Positions 25,935 to 34,234 of a stretch of DNA of 64,000 bases are shown in pieces. A program made the position numbers and the translations under genes. The stretch is from positions 3,038,001 to 3,102,000 of the forward strand of contig OZ240685.1 of the NCBI GenBank assembly GCA_965199135.1. The letters run 5' to 3'. Origin of the DNA: EB88 sp965199135. GTDB taxonomy: Bacteria > Acidobacteriota > Terriglobia > Terriglobales > Acidobacteriaceae. Position 1 is the first letter of the stretch, and the number at the start of each line of letters is the position of its first letter. The notes under the pieces were generated by a model. The model had not been told where the DNA came from, ran no database searches, and saw only the letters and a program-made list of their open reading frames with translations.

Positions 25935-26668
25935 GCATACCTCTCGTGCCGCAGTGTCGCGCGTCTGCGGAGAAGCTCGTCTGTTTCTGCGAAGCCGACA
26001 GCCGAGCCGATTTCGTAGAAGCGGTCGTTCACTTCGAGGCCCGCAAGCTGTCCCTGCTCCAGTAGCGAAAGAACGACGGTGGAGAGATCGAAGCACGCGC
26101 CTGCCGACCAGGCTTCAAGCGCAGCGCTCTCGAAGCAGCTTAGCCCGTAGTCGATGTGGTGCATGACGTCGCACGGCTGCTCCTTGCTGTAGGCGCGGAT
26201 CACGCCATTCTCAAAGCAAACGTTGCTCCGGTCGTATCGCCCTTCGTTGCGATAGACCGTCATCAGGCCCTGCTTTCCTCCAGCAACAAACGCGCGCCAG
26301 ACAGCGTTGAGATCCGTCGGCAAATAGCTGTCCCCGTACATCACGAGAAAGCTTTCGCCAAGCAGCGGCAGCGCCTTCAGCAAGGCGCCCCCGGTTCCGA
26401 GCCGGGGCTTTCCGTCACTCGAATAGCGAAGCCGGCAGCCCCACTTCCTGCCGTCCCCTGCATAGTCGCGCAGCTGCTCTTCGAGATGACCGGAACAGAT
26501 CACCACATCGCGGAAACCCTGCTCTGCGAGCAAGCGCAACTGGTGCCCAACAAAGGGCTCGCCGGCAACGACCAGCATCGATTTCGCGACATTCAGAGTC
26601 GCTGGACGCATCCGCGTCGCAAGACCGCCAGCCAGCAGTGCAACAGGGGGCATTATGGTTTCAGGCAT
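25931..26668 (-). CDS. Sugar-1-phosphate nucleotidyltransferase (HddC-like)
   Basis: The 245-residue GT-A fold protein has VALLAGGLATRMRPATLNVAKSM near the N-terminus, the NTP-transferase signature with the catalytic Arg and Lys. It also has GTGGALLKALPLLGESFLVMYGDSY with the metal-binding Asp. In a heptose cluster it should couple heptose-1-phosphate to GDP or another nucleotide, as HddC does. The ATG at 26668 overlaps the epimerase stop by 8 nt; the ATG at 26653 is a possible later start. Confidence 0.88.
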   Translation of the reverse strand: MPETIMPPVALLAGGLATRMRPATLNVAKSMLVVAGEPFVGHQLRLLAEQGFRDVVICSGHLEEQLRDYAGDGRKWGCRLRYSSDGKPRLGTGGALLKALPLLGESFLVMYGDSYLPTDLNAVWRAFVAGGKQGLMTVYRNEGRYDRSNVCFENGVIRAYSKEQPCDVMHHIDYGLSCFESAALEAWSAGACFDLSTVVLSLLEQGQLAGLEVNDRFYEIGSAVGFAETDELLRRRATLRHERYA

Positions 26669-27674
26669 AGAGCACCCGTCTTTCCTCGCGCATCGAGTCG
26701 AGTGCCGCACGAACAGCTTCACGACTCGTCCAGCGCGGCGACCAACCAAGTGCGCGCAGGCGGGTGCTGTCGAGACGAACCACCGGCACATCCCCCTTCC
26801 ATCCGCGCGGACCGCCGGTGCAGGCATACACCGGCTTCTGCTCGAGCCCGAGGCAGGCCACTGCCTCGTCGGCAATCTCGCGCACGGTGATCGCGTCGTC
26901 GGGCGAGACATTGAAAACCTGGTACGGATCAGGACAGGCGTCCAGCACAAGCATCAACGCTGCGACAACGTCGAGCACGTGAATGTACGATTTCGATTGC
27001 TCGCCATCGCCGAGGATGCGCAGGGTTCCAGGGTCCTGCCGCAGCCGCCGCAGAAAGTCAAAGCCCACACCATGCGTCTGTCTCGGTCCTACGACGTTCG
27101 CGAACCGAAATGCACGAGCCTCGAGGCCAAACATTGCACAGTAACTCGCAATCAAGGCTTCCCCTGCGAGCTTGCTTGCGCCATAGGTCGACACAGGCTG
27201 AAACGGACCGTCGTTCTCCGCTACCGGCGTCGCGCCAAGCTCGCCATAAACGCCGCTGCCTGACGCATAGAGAAGCCGCTTGACCCCGGAGCGGCGCATC
27301 GCTTCGACGACGTTGTTGGTCAACAGCGTGCCCTGGTAGAAGTCGATCTCGGGCTCGTTGGCAGCGCGGGCGATGTCAGGGTTCGAAGCAAGGTGAATCA
27401 CTACGTCGTGTCCTGCCATGGCTGCACGCAGCTGCTCGGGATCGCCGACTTCTGCGGGAATAACGTGCAGCCTCGGGTCTGCCTCGTGATCTTCATAGTG
27501 CCACGCGCGCCCGGAAGAAAAGTTGTCATAGATCGTGACCTTGCCCGCAAGATCTGGCGCGCGCAGAAGATGATCAACACAATGGCTCCCGATGAATCCG
27601 GCGCCCCCGACAACAAAGAACGCGCGGTGAGTCGTAGCCTCACGTCGCGCAGCAGGAAAGGAAATCACGTTCAA
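26661..27674 (-). CDS. NAD-dependent epimerase/dehydratase (extended SDR)
   Basis: The roughly 337-residue protein has the GxxGxxG cofactor motif in VVGGAGFIGSHCVDHLL near residue 20, the VIHLAS segment and the catalytic YxxxK in VSTYGASKLAGEAL. It also has the FRFANVVGPRQTHGV element of sugar-nucleotide epimerases. A TTG at 27674 with GGAG 7-8 nt upstream is my preferred start; the GTG at 27668 is the alternative. It sits first in a tight three-gene unit with the nucleotidyltransferase and kinase, so it probably modifies the activated heptose. Confidence 0.88.
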   Translation of the reverse strand: MNVISFPAARREATTHRAFFVVGGAGFIGSHCVDHLLRAPDLAGKVTIYDNFSSGRAWHYEDHEADPRLHVIPAEVGDPEQLRAAMAGHDVVIHLASNPDIARAANEPEIDFYQGTLLTNNVVEAMRRSGVKRLLYASGSGVYGELGATPVAENDGPFQPVSTYGASKLAGEALIASYCAMFGLEARAFRFANVVGPRQTHGVGFDFLRRLRQDPGTLRILGDGEQSKSYIHVLDVVAALMLVLDACPDPYQVFNVSPDDAITVREIADEAVACLGLEQKPVYACTGGPRGWKGDVPVVRLDSTRLRALGWSPRWTSREAVRAALDSMREERRVLYA

Positions 27675-27930
27675 GGCGGTTCTCCCCGAAAGACGGCACG
27701 GTAGCAAATGCCGGCGCGCAAATGCGCGCGCACTGGCTCCCTGCACTCAAAACAAAGTGGATAGTGCATGCAGCATACGGCGACTTACCTCGGATGGTCT
27801 GCATTCCTATTCCCGGCGCAGGGACTTTCGTAACAGCTTGGAACTCGATCCACCCCACGCAACGGCGGTGCGGAACCTACAGTCGACAACAGACCCACTA
27901 CCCACAACCTGACGACGTACGAGGCCCGCG
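27675..27930. other. Divergent intergenic region between epimerase and transaldolase genes
   Basis: These 256 nt must hold promoters for both directions. A GC-rich alternating tract (GGCGCGCAAATGCGCGCGC, about 27714-27732) lies near the epimerase end. I see no convincing -35/-10 pair and no gene. Confidence 0.4.
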
Positions 27931-28716
27931 ATGAACCTTTGCAGCGACCTGCAAGTGAAACTGTTTTGCGATGCAGCCGACATTGAAAGTCTGCTCACGA
28001 TGTACGCCAAGCCTTGGATCCAGGGCTTCACGACAAACCCCACACTGATGCGCAAGGCAGGCGTGAAGGATTTTCAACTCTTTGCGCGCGCCGTGCTGCA
28101 GGCGATTCCAGATCGCCCGATCTCGTTTGAAGTGTTCGCCGACGACGAACTTGGGATGGAGCGTCAGGCGCGACTCATTGCCTCGTGGGGCGCGAACGTC
28201 TACGTGAAGATTCCCATCACGAACACACAGGGGTGCTCCACGATGCCCCTTGTGCGACGACTCTCCGCAGATGGAATCGCGCTGAACGTCACGGCCCTGA
28301 TGACCATGGAGCAGGTCGGCCGGGTCGCTTCAGCGCTTGACCCACGAACGCCCGCAATCGTCTCTGTGTTCGCCGGTCGCATTGCAGACACCGGGGTCGA
28401 TCCTGTGCCGATGATGCAACGCGCACGATTCCTGCTCGAGGAGAGACCGCTTGCACAGCTGCTCTGGGCCAGCACGCGCGAGGTCCTGAATATCTTTCAC
28501 GCGGAAGAAGCAGGAACGCACATCATTACGGCGACGCCGGATATCCTCGCGAAGCTTCCACTGCTCGGCAAGGACCTGACGCAGTTCTCGCTCGAGACCG
28601 TGCGCATGTTGTACAAAGACGCCGTGCAGGCTGGCTTCACCCTCGACGGCCCTGCGGCTGCGAGGATTCCAAGCCTTCCGCGCACCGGTGAGGCCGGATC
28701 AGTCGCTGCGTCGTAA
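27931..28716 (+). CDS. Transaldolase / fructose-6-phosphate aldolase family protein
   Basis: The 261-residue TIM-barrel protein has the TalC/FSA-type start KLFCDAADIESLLTMYAKPWIQGFTTNPTLM and the Schiff-base lysine in NVYVKIPITN. Later come GIALNVTALMT and PAIVSVFAGRIADTG. It lacks the larger size of classical TalB. Transaldolases interconvert sedoheptulose-7-phosphate with fructose-6-phosphate, and sedoheptulose-7-phosphate is the substrate of the neighbouring GmhA-like isomerase. It is convergent with the GmhB-like gene (8 nt between stops). Confidence 0.88.
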   Translation: MNLCSDLQVKLFCDAADIESLLTMYAKPWIQGFTTNPTLMRKAGVKDFQLFARAVLQAIPDRPISFEVFADDELGMERQARLIASWGANVYVKIPITNTQGCSTMPLVRRLSADGIALNVTALMTMEQVGRVASALDPRTPAIVSVFAGRIADTGVDPVPMMQRARFLLEERPLAQLLWASTREVLNIFHAEEAGTHIITATPDILAKLPLLGKDLTQFSLETVRMLYKDAVQAGFTLDGPAAARIPSLPRTGEAGSVAAS

Positions 28717-28724
28717 CAGCCGAG

Positions 28725-29297
28725 TCAATCCGTCAGAAGCGCTGCAGCAGCCGCAAGGCTGCTCGCCCGCAGATCATACAGGGAGCGATCTGGTGGAGCT
28801 TCGCGCTCGCCCGTATCTATCCAGGCCGTGCGCACACGAGCGGCGCGTCCACACTCGAGATCGGTGACGCGGTCCCCAAAAATCCAGCTATCGCTCAGCG
28901 ATAACTCATGTCCCACCGCGGCTCGATGGAGCAGGTGGGGGCTGGGTTTGCGGCAGAGGCACGGGCCTGTAACCGCAGGATGGTGGAAGCAGTAAAGGGT
29001 ACGTGTGAAAACCACGCCAGCCGCCCTGCACTCTTCGAGCATGGCGCGGTGCATGCGACGGAACTCCCCAGGAGAGGTCTTCCGTTTGGCAAGGTTCGGC
29101 TGGTTCGAAACGAGAAACAGGAGGTAGCCCGCCGCCTGAAGCCTGGCAAGGGCAACAAGCACACCGGGGACCAGCGCAAACTCACTGAGCGTGCGAGGAG
29201 ACTCCCAGCAGCCTGTATCCGTGTAAAAGCAGTTGCGGTTGATCACTCCGTCACGATCGAGAAAGGCTGCTCTCCTGCTAGCTGGCGCGGGTTCCAA
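28725..29297 (-). CDS. HAD-IIIA phosphatase, GmhB-like (heptose-1,7-bisphosphate 7-phosphatase)
   Basis: The 190-residue protein has HAD motif I FLDRDGVINRN, motif II VSNQPNL, the basic motif in CRKPSPHLL and motif IV FGDRVTDLECG. A zinc-binding Cys-x-His...Cys-x-Cys loop (CFHHPAVTGPCLC) is diagnostic of the GmhB group. It would remove the C7 phosphate from heptose 1,7-bisphosphate. Its start overlaps the upstream SIS-domain gene by 20 nt. Confidence 0.88.
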   Translation of the reverse strand: MEPAPASRRAAFLDRDGVINRNCFYTDTGCWESPRTLSEFALVPGVLVALARLQAAGYLLFLVSNQPNLAKRKTSPGEFRRMHRAMLEECRAAGVVFTRTLYCFHHPAVTGPCLCRKPSPHLLHRAAVGHELSLSDSWIFGDRVTDLECGRAARVRTAWIDTGEREAPPDRSLYDLRASSLAAAAALLTD

Positions 29298-29907
29298 GCT
29301 GCCACCCGTCCGCGGAGCTTTCCCACTTCATCTCGCGCGCACGCAGCTTCGGATGCGAGACCACGATGTGCCAGACCACTGCCTGGAACGACTCGGTATG
29401 GGCCGTGACTGTGTCGTCGGAGAGGGTCGGAATGACAATCACTTCATCCCCGACTTCCGCCGTGTACCCGCCATCGCGGCCGACGACGCCGAGCACGCGC
29501 GCACCCACCGACTTCGCGAGCAAGAGACTGTTCACCAGGTTCATGCTGATGTTCTTCGCGACGGAACCGCCCCCGACGGAGAACACGAAGACCGCGTCTT
29601 TCGCGCCGAGGCGGCTGCCACGCAGCCAGTCCGCATAGCAGTTTTCCCAGCCGTCGTCGTTGATGCGCGCGGTCAGCTCCGAGACGTTATCGGAAGGCGC
29701 ATAGCACTCGATATTTGCGATCTTGCGGAAGTCGTTCACGGCATGCCCGGCGTGGCCGGCACCACCGCCAACGCCAAGAAAGAAAACCCGCCCGCCGGTG
29801 TTCCTCACATCGCAGAGGAGTTGCACCATACGGTCCATCCGGGCGGGGTCCAGGCGGGCAGCAATCGCACCAACTTCGTGCAGGCAGCGTGTCAGGTAGT
29901 CAGGCAT
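29278..29907 (-). CDS. SIS-domain protein, GmhA-like phosphoheptose isomerase
   Basis: The 209-residue protein, from the ATG at 29907 with GGAG 7 nt upstream, is a SIS-fold isomerase: GGRVFFLGVGGGAGHAGHAVNDF and FVFSVGGGSVAKNISMNLVNSL bind the sugar phosphate. It fits the GmhA group, which converts sedoheptulose-7-phosphate to D-glycero-D-manno-heptose-7-phosphate, and its gmhB-like partner follows. Exact reaction inferred from context. Confidence 0.82.
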   Translation of the reverse strand: MPDYLTRCLHEVGAIAARLDPARMDRMVQLLCDVRNTGGRVFFLGVGGGAGHAGHAVNDFRKIANIECYAPSDNVSELTARINDDGWENCYADWLRGSRLGAKDAVFVFSVGGGSVAKNISMNLVNSLLLAKSVGARVLGVVGRDGGYTAEVGDEVIVIPTLSDDTVTAHTESFQAVVWHIVVSHPKLRAREMKWESSADGWQLGTRAS

Positions 29908-30024
29908 GAGAGAGCTCCGTGGCACTCATATCTTCCGGTGCACGGATGCTATCGGCGGAACTGCCTTCGCTGTTCAGGCTGCAATGCCGCGATTCCCAAC
30001 TTGGTTCACAGAGGCGCCGGGAAA

Positions 30025-30825
30025 CTACCTCGCGGCGGGTTCGGCCGCAGCCTCGCGCGTCGGGAGCGTGATCGCAGCGATCGCATGCCGTCGGGCGTAG
30101 AGGATCATCAGAGCGCCGACGAGCACACTGCCGAGGCTCGCTACCTGGGCATTGCTCATGCCGAAGTAGATCCGCGGATTGATCCGGATGAACTCCACCA
30201 GGAAGCGCGCTACGCCACTCAGGACCAGGTACTCGCCGGTGATCTGCCCGGCATGAAGCAGCCTTCCGCTTCCAGGCGCGCTGCGTCGCCAGAGAAAGAC
30301 AGCGATCGCCAGGGCAACGATGCACTCGTATAAGGGAGTGGGATGGACCGGGTAGTCCACCGGGTCGATGCCGTGGGGGAAGCTCATCGCCCATGGCAGG
30401 TTACTCGCGATCCCGTAATCGCCATCGCCCGAGGTGAAGCAGCCGATCCGGCCGATGCCATAGCCGACCGCAGCCGAAGGTGCGCAGAGATCCAGCATGG
30501 TGAGGCTGCGCAGGTGCGCCCCGCGCGCCTGCCACAGCAGCGCCGCGATGCCGCCGACCAGGCCGCCAAACCAGGCAAGCCCTGCGCGATCCAGCAGCAC
30601 CGCAGGATCATGGATCAGGTACACAGGATCCTGCAAGGCATGCCAGAGCTTTGCTCCAAACACTCCCGCGATCGTCGCGATCGCAATGATGCCGACCGCA
30701 TCTGCATCGACGCGGTACCGGCGCAGGTTACGGTCCAGAATGACCCCAGCCAAAAACGCCGCCAGCGCCAGCATGAGCCCAAATGTCGGAAGGTTGAAGC
30801 GCCAGATGTGCAGATAAGGAAGCAT
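30025..30825 (-). CDS. lgt: Prolipoprotein diacylglyceryl transferase
   Basis: The 266-residue inner-membrane enzyme has about seven membrane segments. The Lgt signature GYGIGRIGCFTSGDGDYG contains the essential Arg, and YPVHPTPLYE lies in the substrate pocket. GLAWFGGLVGGI and FLVEFIRINPR are further conserved parts. It adds diacylglycerol from phosphatidylglycerol to the lipobox Cys of lipoproteins. Single gene, divergent from hpt. Confidence 0.96.
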   Translation of the reverse strand: MLPYLHIWRFNLPTFGLMLALAAFLAGVILDRNLRRYRVDADAVGIIAIATIAGVFGAKLWHALQDPVYLIHDPAVLLDRAGLAWFGGLVGGIAALLWQARGAHLRSLTMLDLCAPSAAVGYGIGRIGCFTSGDGDYGIASNLPWAMSFPHGIDPVDYPVHPTPLYECIVALAIAVFLWRRSAPGSGRLLHAGQITGEYLVLSGVARFLVEFIRINPRIYFGMSNAQVASLGSVLVGALMILYARRHAIAAITLPTREAAAEPAAR

Positions 30826-30925
30826 GGGTCGTCCCCCCGAGTATAGACGCCGCGCCTTCGCCTCTTTCGCATTATCCTGAATATGTGGAGTCGCTTGTCA
30901 GCTGCGACCCCCAGGAAGAGTGCGC

Positions 30926-31480
30926 ATGGCTCATGCTCTCGCAGCGGTTCAGCTCCCGGTCCTCTACTCCCGCGACCAGATTCGGCAGCGTGTCACAGAG
31001 CTCGGAGCGGCGATCTCCCGTGACTTCGCCGGGGAGCAGATCGTACTGGTGGGCGTACTGAAGGGCGCAGCTATCTTCCTCTCCGACCTGGCGCGCGCGA
31101 TCGACACGCACTGCACCTTCGATTTCGTCTCGGTCTCGAGCTACGGCAAAGGCACCACCTCGAGCGGGCAGGTCAAACTGATCAAGGACCTCGACGAGTC
31201 GATCGAGGGCAAGAGCGTCATCCTCGTGGAAGATATCCTCGACACCGGCCTGACACTTTCCTTCCTGCAGAAGATCCTCCGCCAGCACCACCCGCGCACC
31301 CTGAAGCTTGCCGCTCTGCTCGACAAGCCGGAGCGGCGTCTGCAGCCAATCGAAGCAGACTACGTCGGCTTCACGATCCGGAACCACTTCGTCATTGGCT
31401 ACGGCATGGATTATGCCGAGCAGTACCGCAACCTCCCCGACATCTGCCTGATGCCCGAGGAACTGGTCGCACCGCACTGA
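30926..31480 (+). CDS. hpt: Hypoxanthine phosphoribosyltransferase
   Basis: From the ATG at 30926 it is 184 residues. The PRPP loop VILVEDILDTGLTLSFL is intact. The N-terminal VGVLKGAAIFLSDLARAI and the base-binding region near DYVGFTIRNHFVIGYGMDY match type I hypoxanthine-guanine PRTs. The GTG at 30920 is an alternative start 2 codons upstream; AGGA lies 9 nt before the ATG. It salvages purines. deoC begins 13 nt downstream. Confidence 0.95.
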   Translation: MAHALAAVQLPVLYSRDQIRQRVTELGAAISRDFAGEQIVLVGVLKGAAIFLSDLARAIDTHCTFDFVSVSSYGKGTTSSGQVKLIKDLDESIEGKSVILVEDILDTGLTLSFLQKILRQHHPRTLKLAALLDKPERRLQPIEADYVGFTIRNHFVIGYGMDYAEQYRNLPDICLMPEELVAPH

Positions 31481-31493
31481 TCCGAGGCTCAGC

Positions 31494-32261
31494 ATGTACG
31501 TCGACACCGCATCTGCCACCGCGACCGAACAGAAGTCCACCGTCTCCGTGGAAGACGTTCTCCAATGCTTTCCGACAAGGGCGAGCCTTGCCTCGGCGCT
31601 CGATCACACGCTCTTGCGCCCGGACGCGACCCGCGACGAAGTGCTTCGCGTGGCCCGCGAGGCCGGCGAGCACCGCTTTGCCTGCGCCATGGTGAACCCG
31701 GCGTGGATCGTCGACGTCGCAGGTGCACTACGCGGCACCGGCGTCCGCGTCGGCACGGTGATCGGCTTCCCGTTGGGGGCGTCGCTTCCGGCGACCAAGC
31801 AAGAGGAAGCGCTCGCAGCCGCACGCGCTGGTGCGCTCGACCTCGATATGGTGATCCACATCGGCGCGCTGCGCTCCGGACTCCACGAGGTCGTGCTCGC
31901 TGACATGCGCGCGCTCGCGGAGATCGCGCATGGCGAGGGCGCCATCCTCAAGGTCATTCTGGAAACCTGCCTCCTGTCCAACGCCGAGAAAGAAACAGCG
32001 GCGCGGTTGTGCCTGGAAGCCGGAGCAGACTTCGTCAAGACCAGCACCGGCTTCTCGAGATCAGGCGCGACCGCGGACGACGTAGCCCTGCTGCGGAGGA
32101 CGGTGGGCGATCGCTGCGGCGTGAAAGCCTCGGGCGGTCTCCGCTCGCTCGACGATGCGGTTCGCATGACGCTGGCCGGCGCGAGCCGTATCGGCGCGAG
32201 CGCGTCTGTTGCGATCCTGGATGCATATCGAGTGGTGGCCGGGAGCCAAGACGTCAGCTAA
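31494..32261 (+). CDS. deoC: Deoxyribose-phosphate aldolase
   Basis: The 255-residue class I aldolase has DHTLLRPDATRDEV near the N-terminus, GTVIGFPLGASLPATK, the Schiff-base Lys in ADFVKTSTGFSRSGAT and the second catalytic Lys in GVKASGGLRSL. It splits 2-deoxyribose-5-phosphate to glyceraldehyde-3-phosphate and acetaldehyde in deoxynucleoside catabolism. Co-directional with the purine-salvage gene hpt. Confidence 0.96.
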   Translation: MYVDTASATATEQKSTVSVEDVLQCFPTRASLASALDHTLLRPDATRDEVLRVAREAGEHRFACAMVNPAWIVDVAGALRGTGVRVGTVIGFPLGASLPATKQEEALAAARAGALDLDMVIHIGALRSGLHEVVLADMRALAEIAHGEGAILKVILETCLLSNAEKETAARLCLEAGADFVKTSTGFSRSGATADDVALLRRTVGDRCGVKASGGLRSLDDAVRMTLAGASRIGASASVAILDAYRVVAGSQDVS

Positions 32262-32328
32262 GAGACGTTCACGATATCATGCTAGCTGGTTTCGCTGGCG
32301 ACACAGTCCGGGTCTGGCAAGGAGAGGA

Positions 32329-34182
32329 GTGGACACAGGCGAGCACAATCCGCTGGGCGGCACGGAGCCTTCCGCTTCCTGCGACGCCGACGCCATTTCC
32401 CTTCCCTCGTCTTCGACCCCTGGTCCCCTGCGTGACGCTGTACCGCAGTCCAGTCGCGCCCCGGCAGCGACCGAGTTTCTGATCCGCCTCGCCGAAACCC
32501 TCAGCACCACGCTTGACCTCCGTACGCTGTTGAAGCAGACAGCAGAGCTGGTGCGTGCGGTACTCGACTTCCGTATCTTCGCAATCTTTCTGATCAACGA
32601 CCGCACGGGCGACCTGCACATGCGCTTTCAGATCGGCCATGAAGCCGAGGCAGAGCGGCTGCGCCTCCGCATCGGCCAGGGCATCGTCGGGAAGGTCGCC
32701 GAGACACGGCAGGCGATGCTGGTCAATGACGTCAGCCGTTCTCCCGATTACATCTCCGCCAATCCCCATGTGTGCTCCGAGCTGGCCGTCCCGTTGATCG
32801 TCAAGAACAAGCTCATCGGCGTTATCGATATCGAGAGCGAGCAGCTCAACTACTTCCGGCCGGAGCACCTCCACCTGCTCACGCTCACCGCCTCGCGGAT
32901 CTCGCAGTCGATCGAGAACGCACGCCTCTATACCCGTGTTGCGCGGCAGGCACAGACGCTGCGCGTGCTCAACGACATCGCGCAGGAGTTCACCGCGATT
33001 CTTGACCTGCCTACGCTCTTTCAGCGGCTTGGCGAGCTGCTGCGGCGGCTGCTCGACTTCCAGTTCTTCACGATCTGGATTATTGACGAGAGCGACGGAG
33101 TGCTCGAGAGCCGCTTTGCCACACGCTTCGGCGAGCCGATCGAGGTGCACGAGCGGCTGCCTGTGAGCCGCGGCCTGGTCGGCGAAGCGATTGAGAGTGG
33201 CCGCCTCATCCACTCTCCCGATGTTCGCAAGGACCCGCGCTACTACATGCAGAATCGCGAGACGCGTTCCGAACTCATCGTGCCGCTGGTCTACAAGGGC
33301 CACGTGATTGGCGTACTCGATCTGGAGCACACCCGCTCCAACTACTTCAACGAAGACCATGAGCGCACCCTGACCACGCTGGCGTCGCAGATCGCCATTT
33401 CGATCGAAAATGCGCGGCTTTACCAACGCGTCGCCCAGCAGGAGCAACGGCTCGAGCACGATCTCGAAATGGCTCGCGAGGTGCAACTGCGCCTCCTGCC
33501 CCACACCGTGCCCCAGCATGAGCATGCCGAGTTTGCTGCGCGCTTTCTTCCCGCACGCGCGATCGGCGGCGACCTCTATGATTTTCTGCGCTACAGCAAC
33601 ACCAGTTCCGCGTTTGCGCTGGGCGACGTCAGCGGCAAAGCTGCACCGGCTGCGCTCTATGCAGCGCTGGTAAGCGGCATCATGCGCTCCGGCGGCAGCA
33701 GTCACCTCGGTCCGGCCGAGATGCTCTCGCTCCTGAATGATTCGCTGCAGGAACGCCATGTCTCTGCACAGTACGTGGCCATGCTCTATGCCGTGTGGAA
33801 CGACGAGAACATGACACTGCAGATCGCGAATGCAGGTGCCACCCAGCCGCTCTTCTATCGCCACCGCCCCGACTGCGGGACGATCGATACAGTGCGGGCC
33901 GAGGGCTTTCCGTTGGGGCTCTTCCCGGACGTGAAGTATGAAGAGATCTCGCTCGCAACGCGCCCTGGAGACGCGCTGATCTTTCTCAGCGATGGCATCA
34001 CCGATGCGCAAGACCCCAGTGGCGAGATGTTCGGCATCGAACGCGTGATCGAGCTTGTCCGCCTGAACTGCAATGCCAGTGCGAGCGCGCTTGCCTCGCT
34101 GATCCTCTCCGCGGTCGGCGAGTTTCAGGGCGATGCCGAGCGCTTCGACGACGAGACGGTGCTCGTGTTGAAGGTGATCTGA
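32329..34182 (+). CDS. GAF-GAF-SpoIIE (RsbU-like) protein phosphatase
   Basis: I place the start at the GTG at 32329, just after AAGGAGA; the frame is open further upstream but would run through the end of deoC. The 617-residue protein has a GAF domain at about 47-204 (FLIRLAETLSTTLDLRTLLKQ), a second GAF at about 211-367, the linker EHDLEMAREVQLRLLP typical of RsbU-class enzymes, and a PPM/SpoIIE phosphatase domain from about 390 (ARAIGGDLYDF, FALGDVSGKAAPAALYA, LIFLSDGITDAQD). It is cytosolic. The family usually dephosphorylates an anti-sigma antagonist; none is encoded nearby. Confidence 0.92.
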   Translation: MDTGEHNPLGGTEPSASCDADAISLPSSSTPGPLRDAVPQSSRAPAATEFLIRLAETLSTTLDLRTLLKQTAELVRAVLDFRIFAIFLINDRTGDLHMRFQIGHEAEAERLRLRIGQGIVGKVAETRQAMLVNDVSRSPDYISANPHVCSELAVPLIVKNKLIGVIDIESEQLNYFRPEHLHLLTLTASRISQSIENARLYTRVARQAQTLRVLNDIAQEFTAILDLPTLFQRLGELLRRLLDFQFFTIWIIDESDGVLESRFATRFGEPIEVHERLPVSRGLVGEAIESGRLIHSPDVRKDPRYYMQNRETRSELIVPLVYKGHVIGVLDLEHTRSNYFNEDHERTLTTLASQIAISIENARLYQRVAQQEQRLEHDLEMAREVQLRLLPHTVPQHEHAEFAARFLPARAIGGDLYDFLRYSNTSSAFALGDVSGKAAPAALYAALVSGIMRSGGSSHLGPAEMLSLLNDSLQERHVSAQYVAMLYAVWNDENMTLQIANAGATQPLFYRHRPDCGTIDTVRAEGFPLGLFPDVKYEEISLATRPGDALIFLSDGITDAQDPSGEMFGIERVIELVRLNCNASASALASLILSAVGEFQGDAERFDDETVLVLKVI

Positions 34183-34234
34183 AGCGAATCCGCTACCATG
34201 AGGGTGACCCTCAACCAACATTCGCGGAGCAGCC

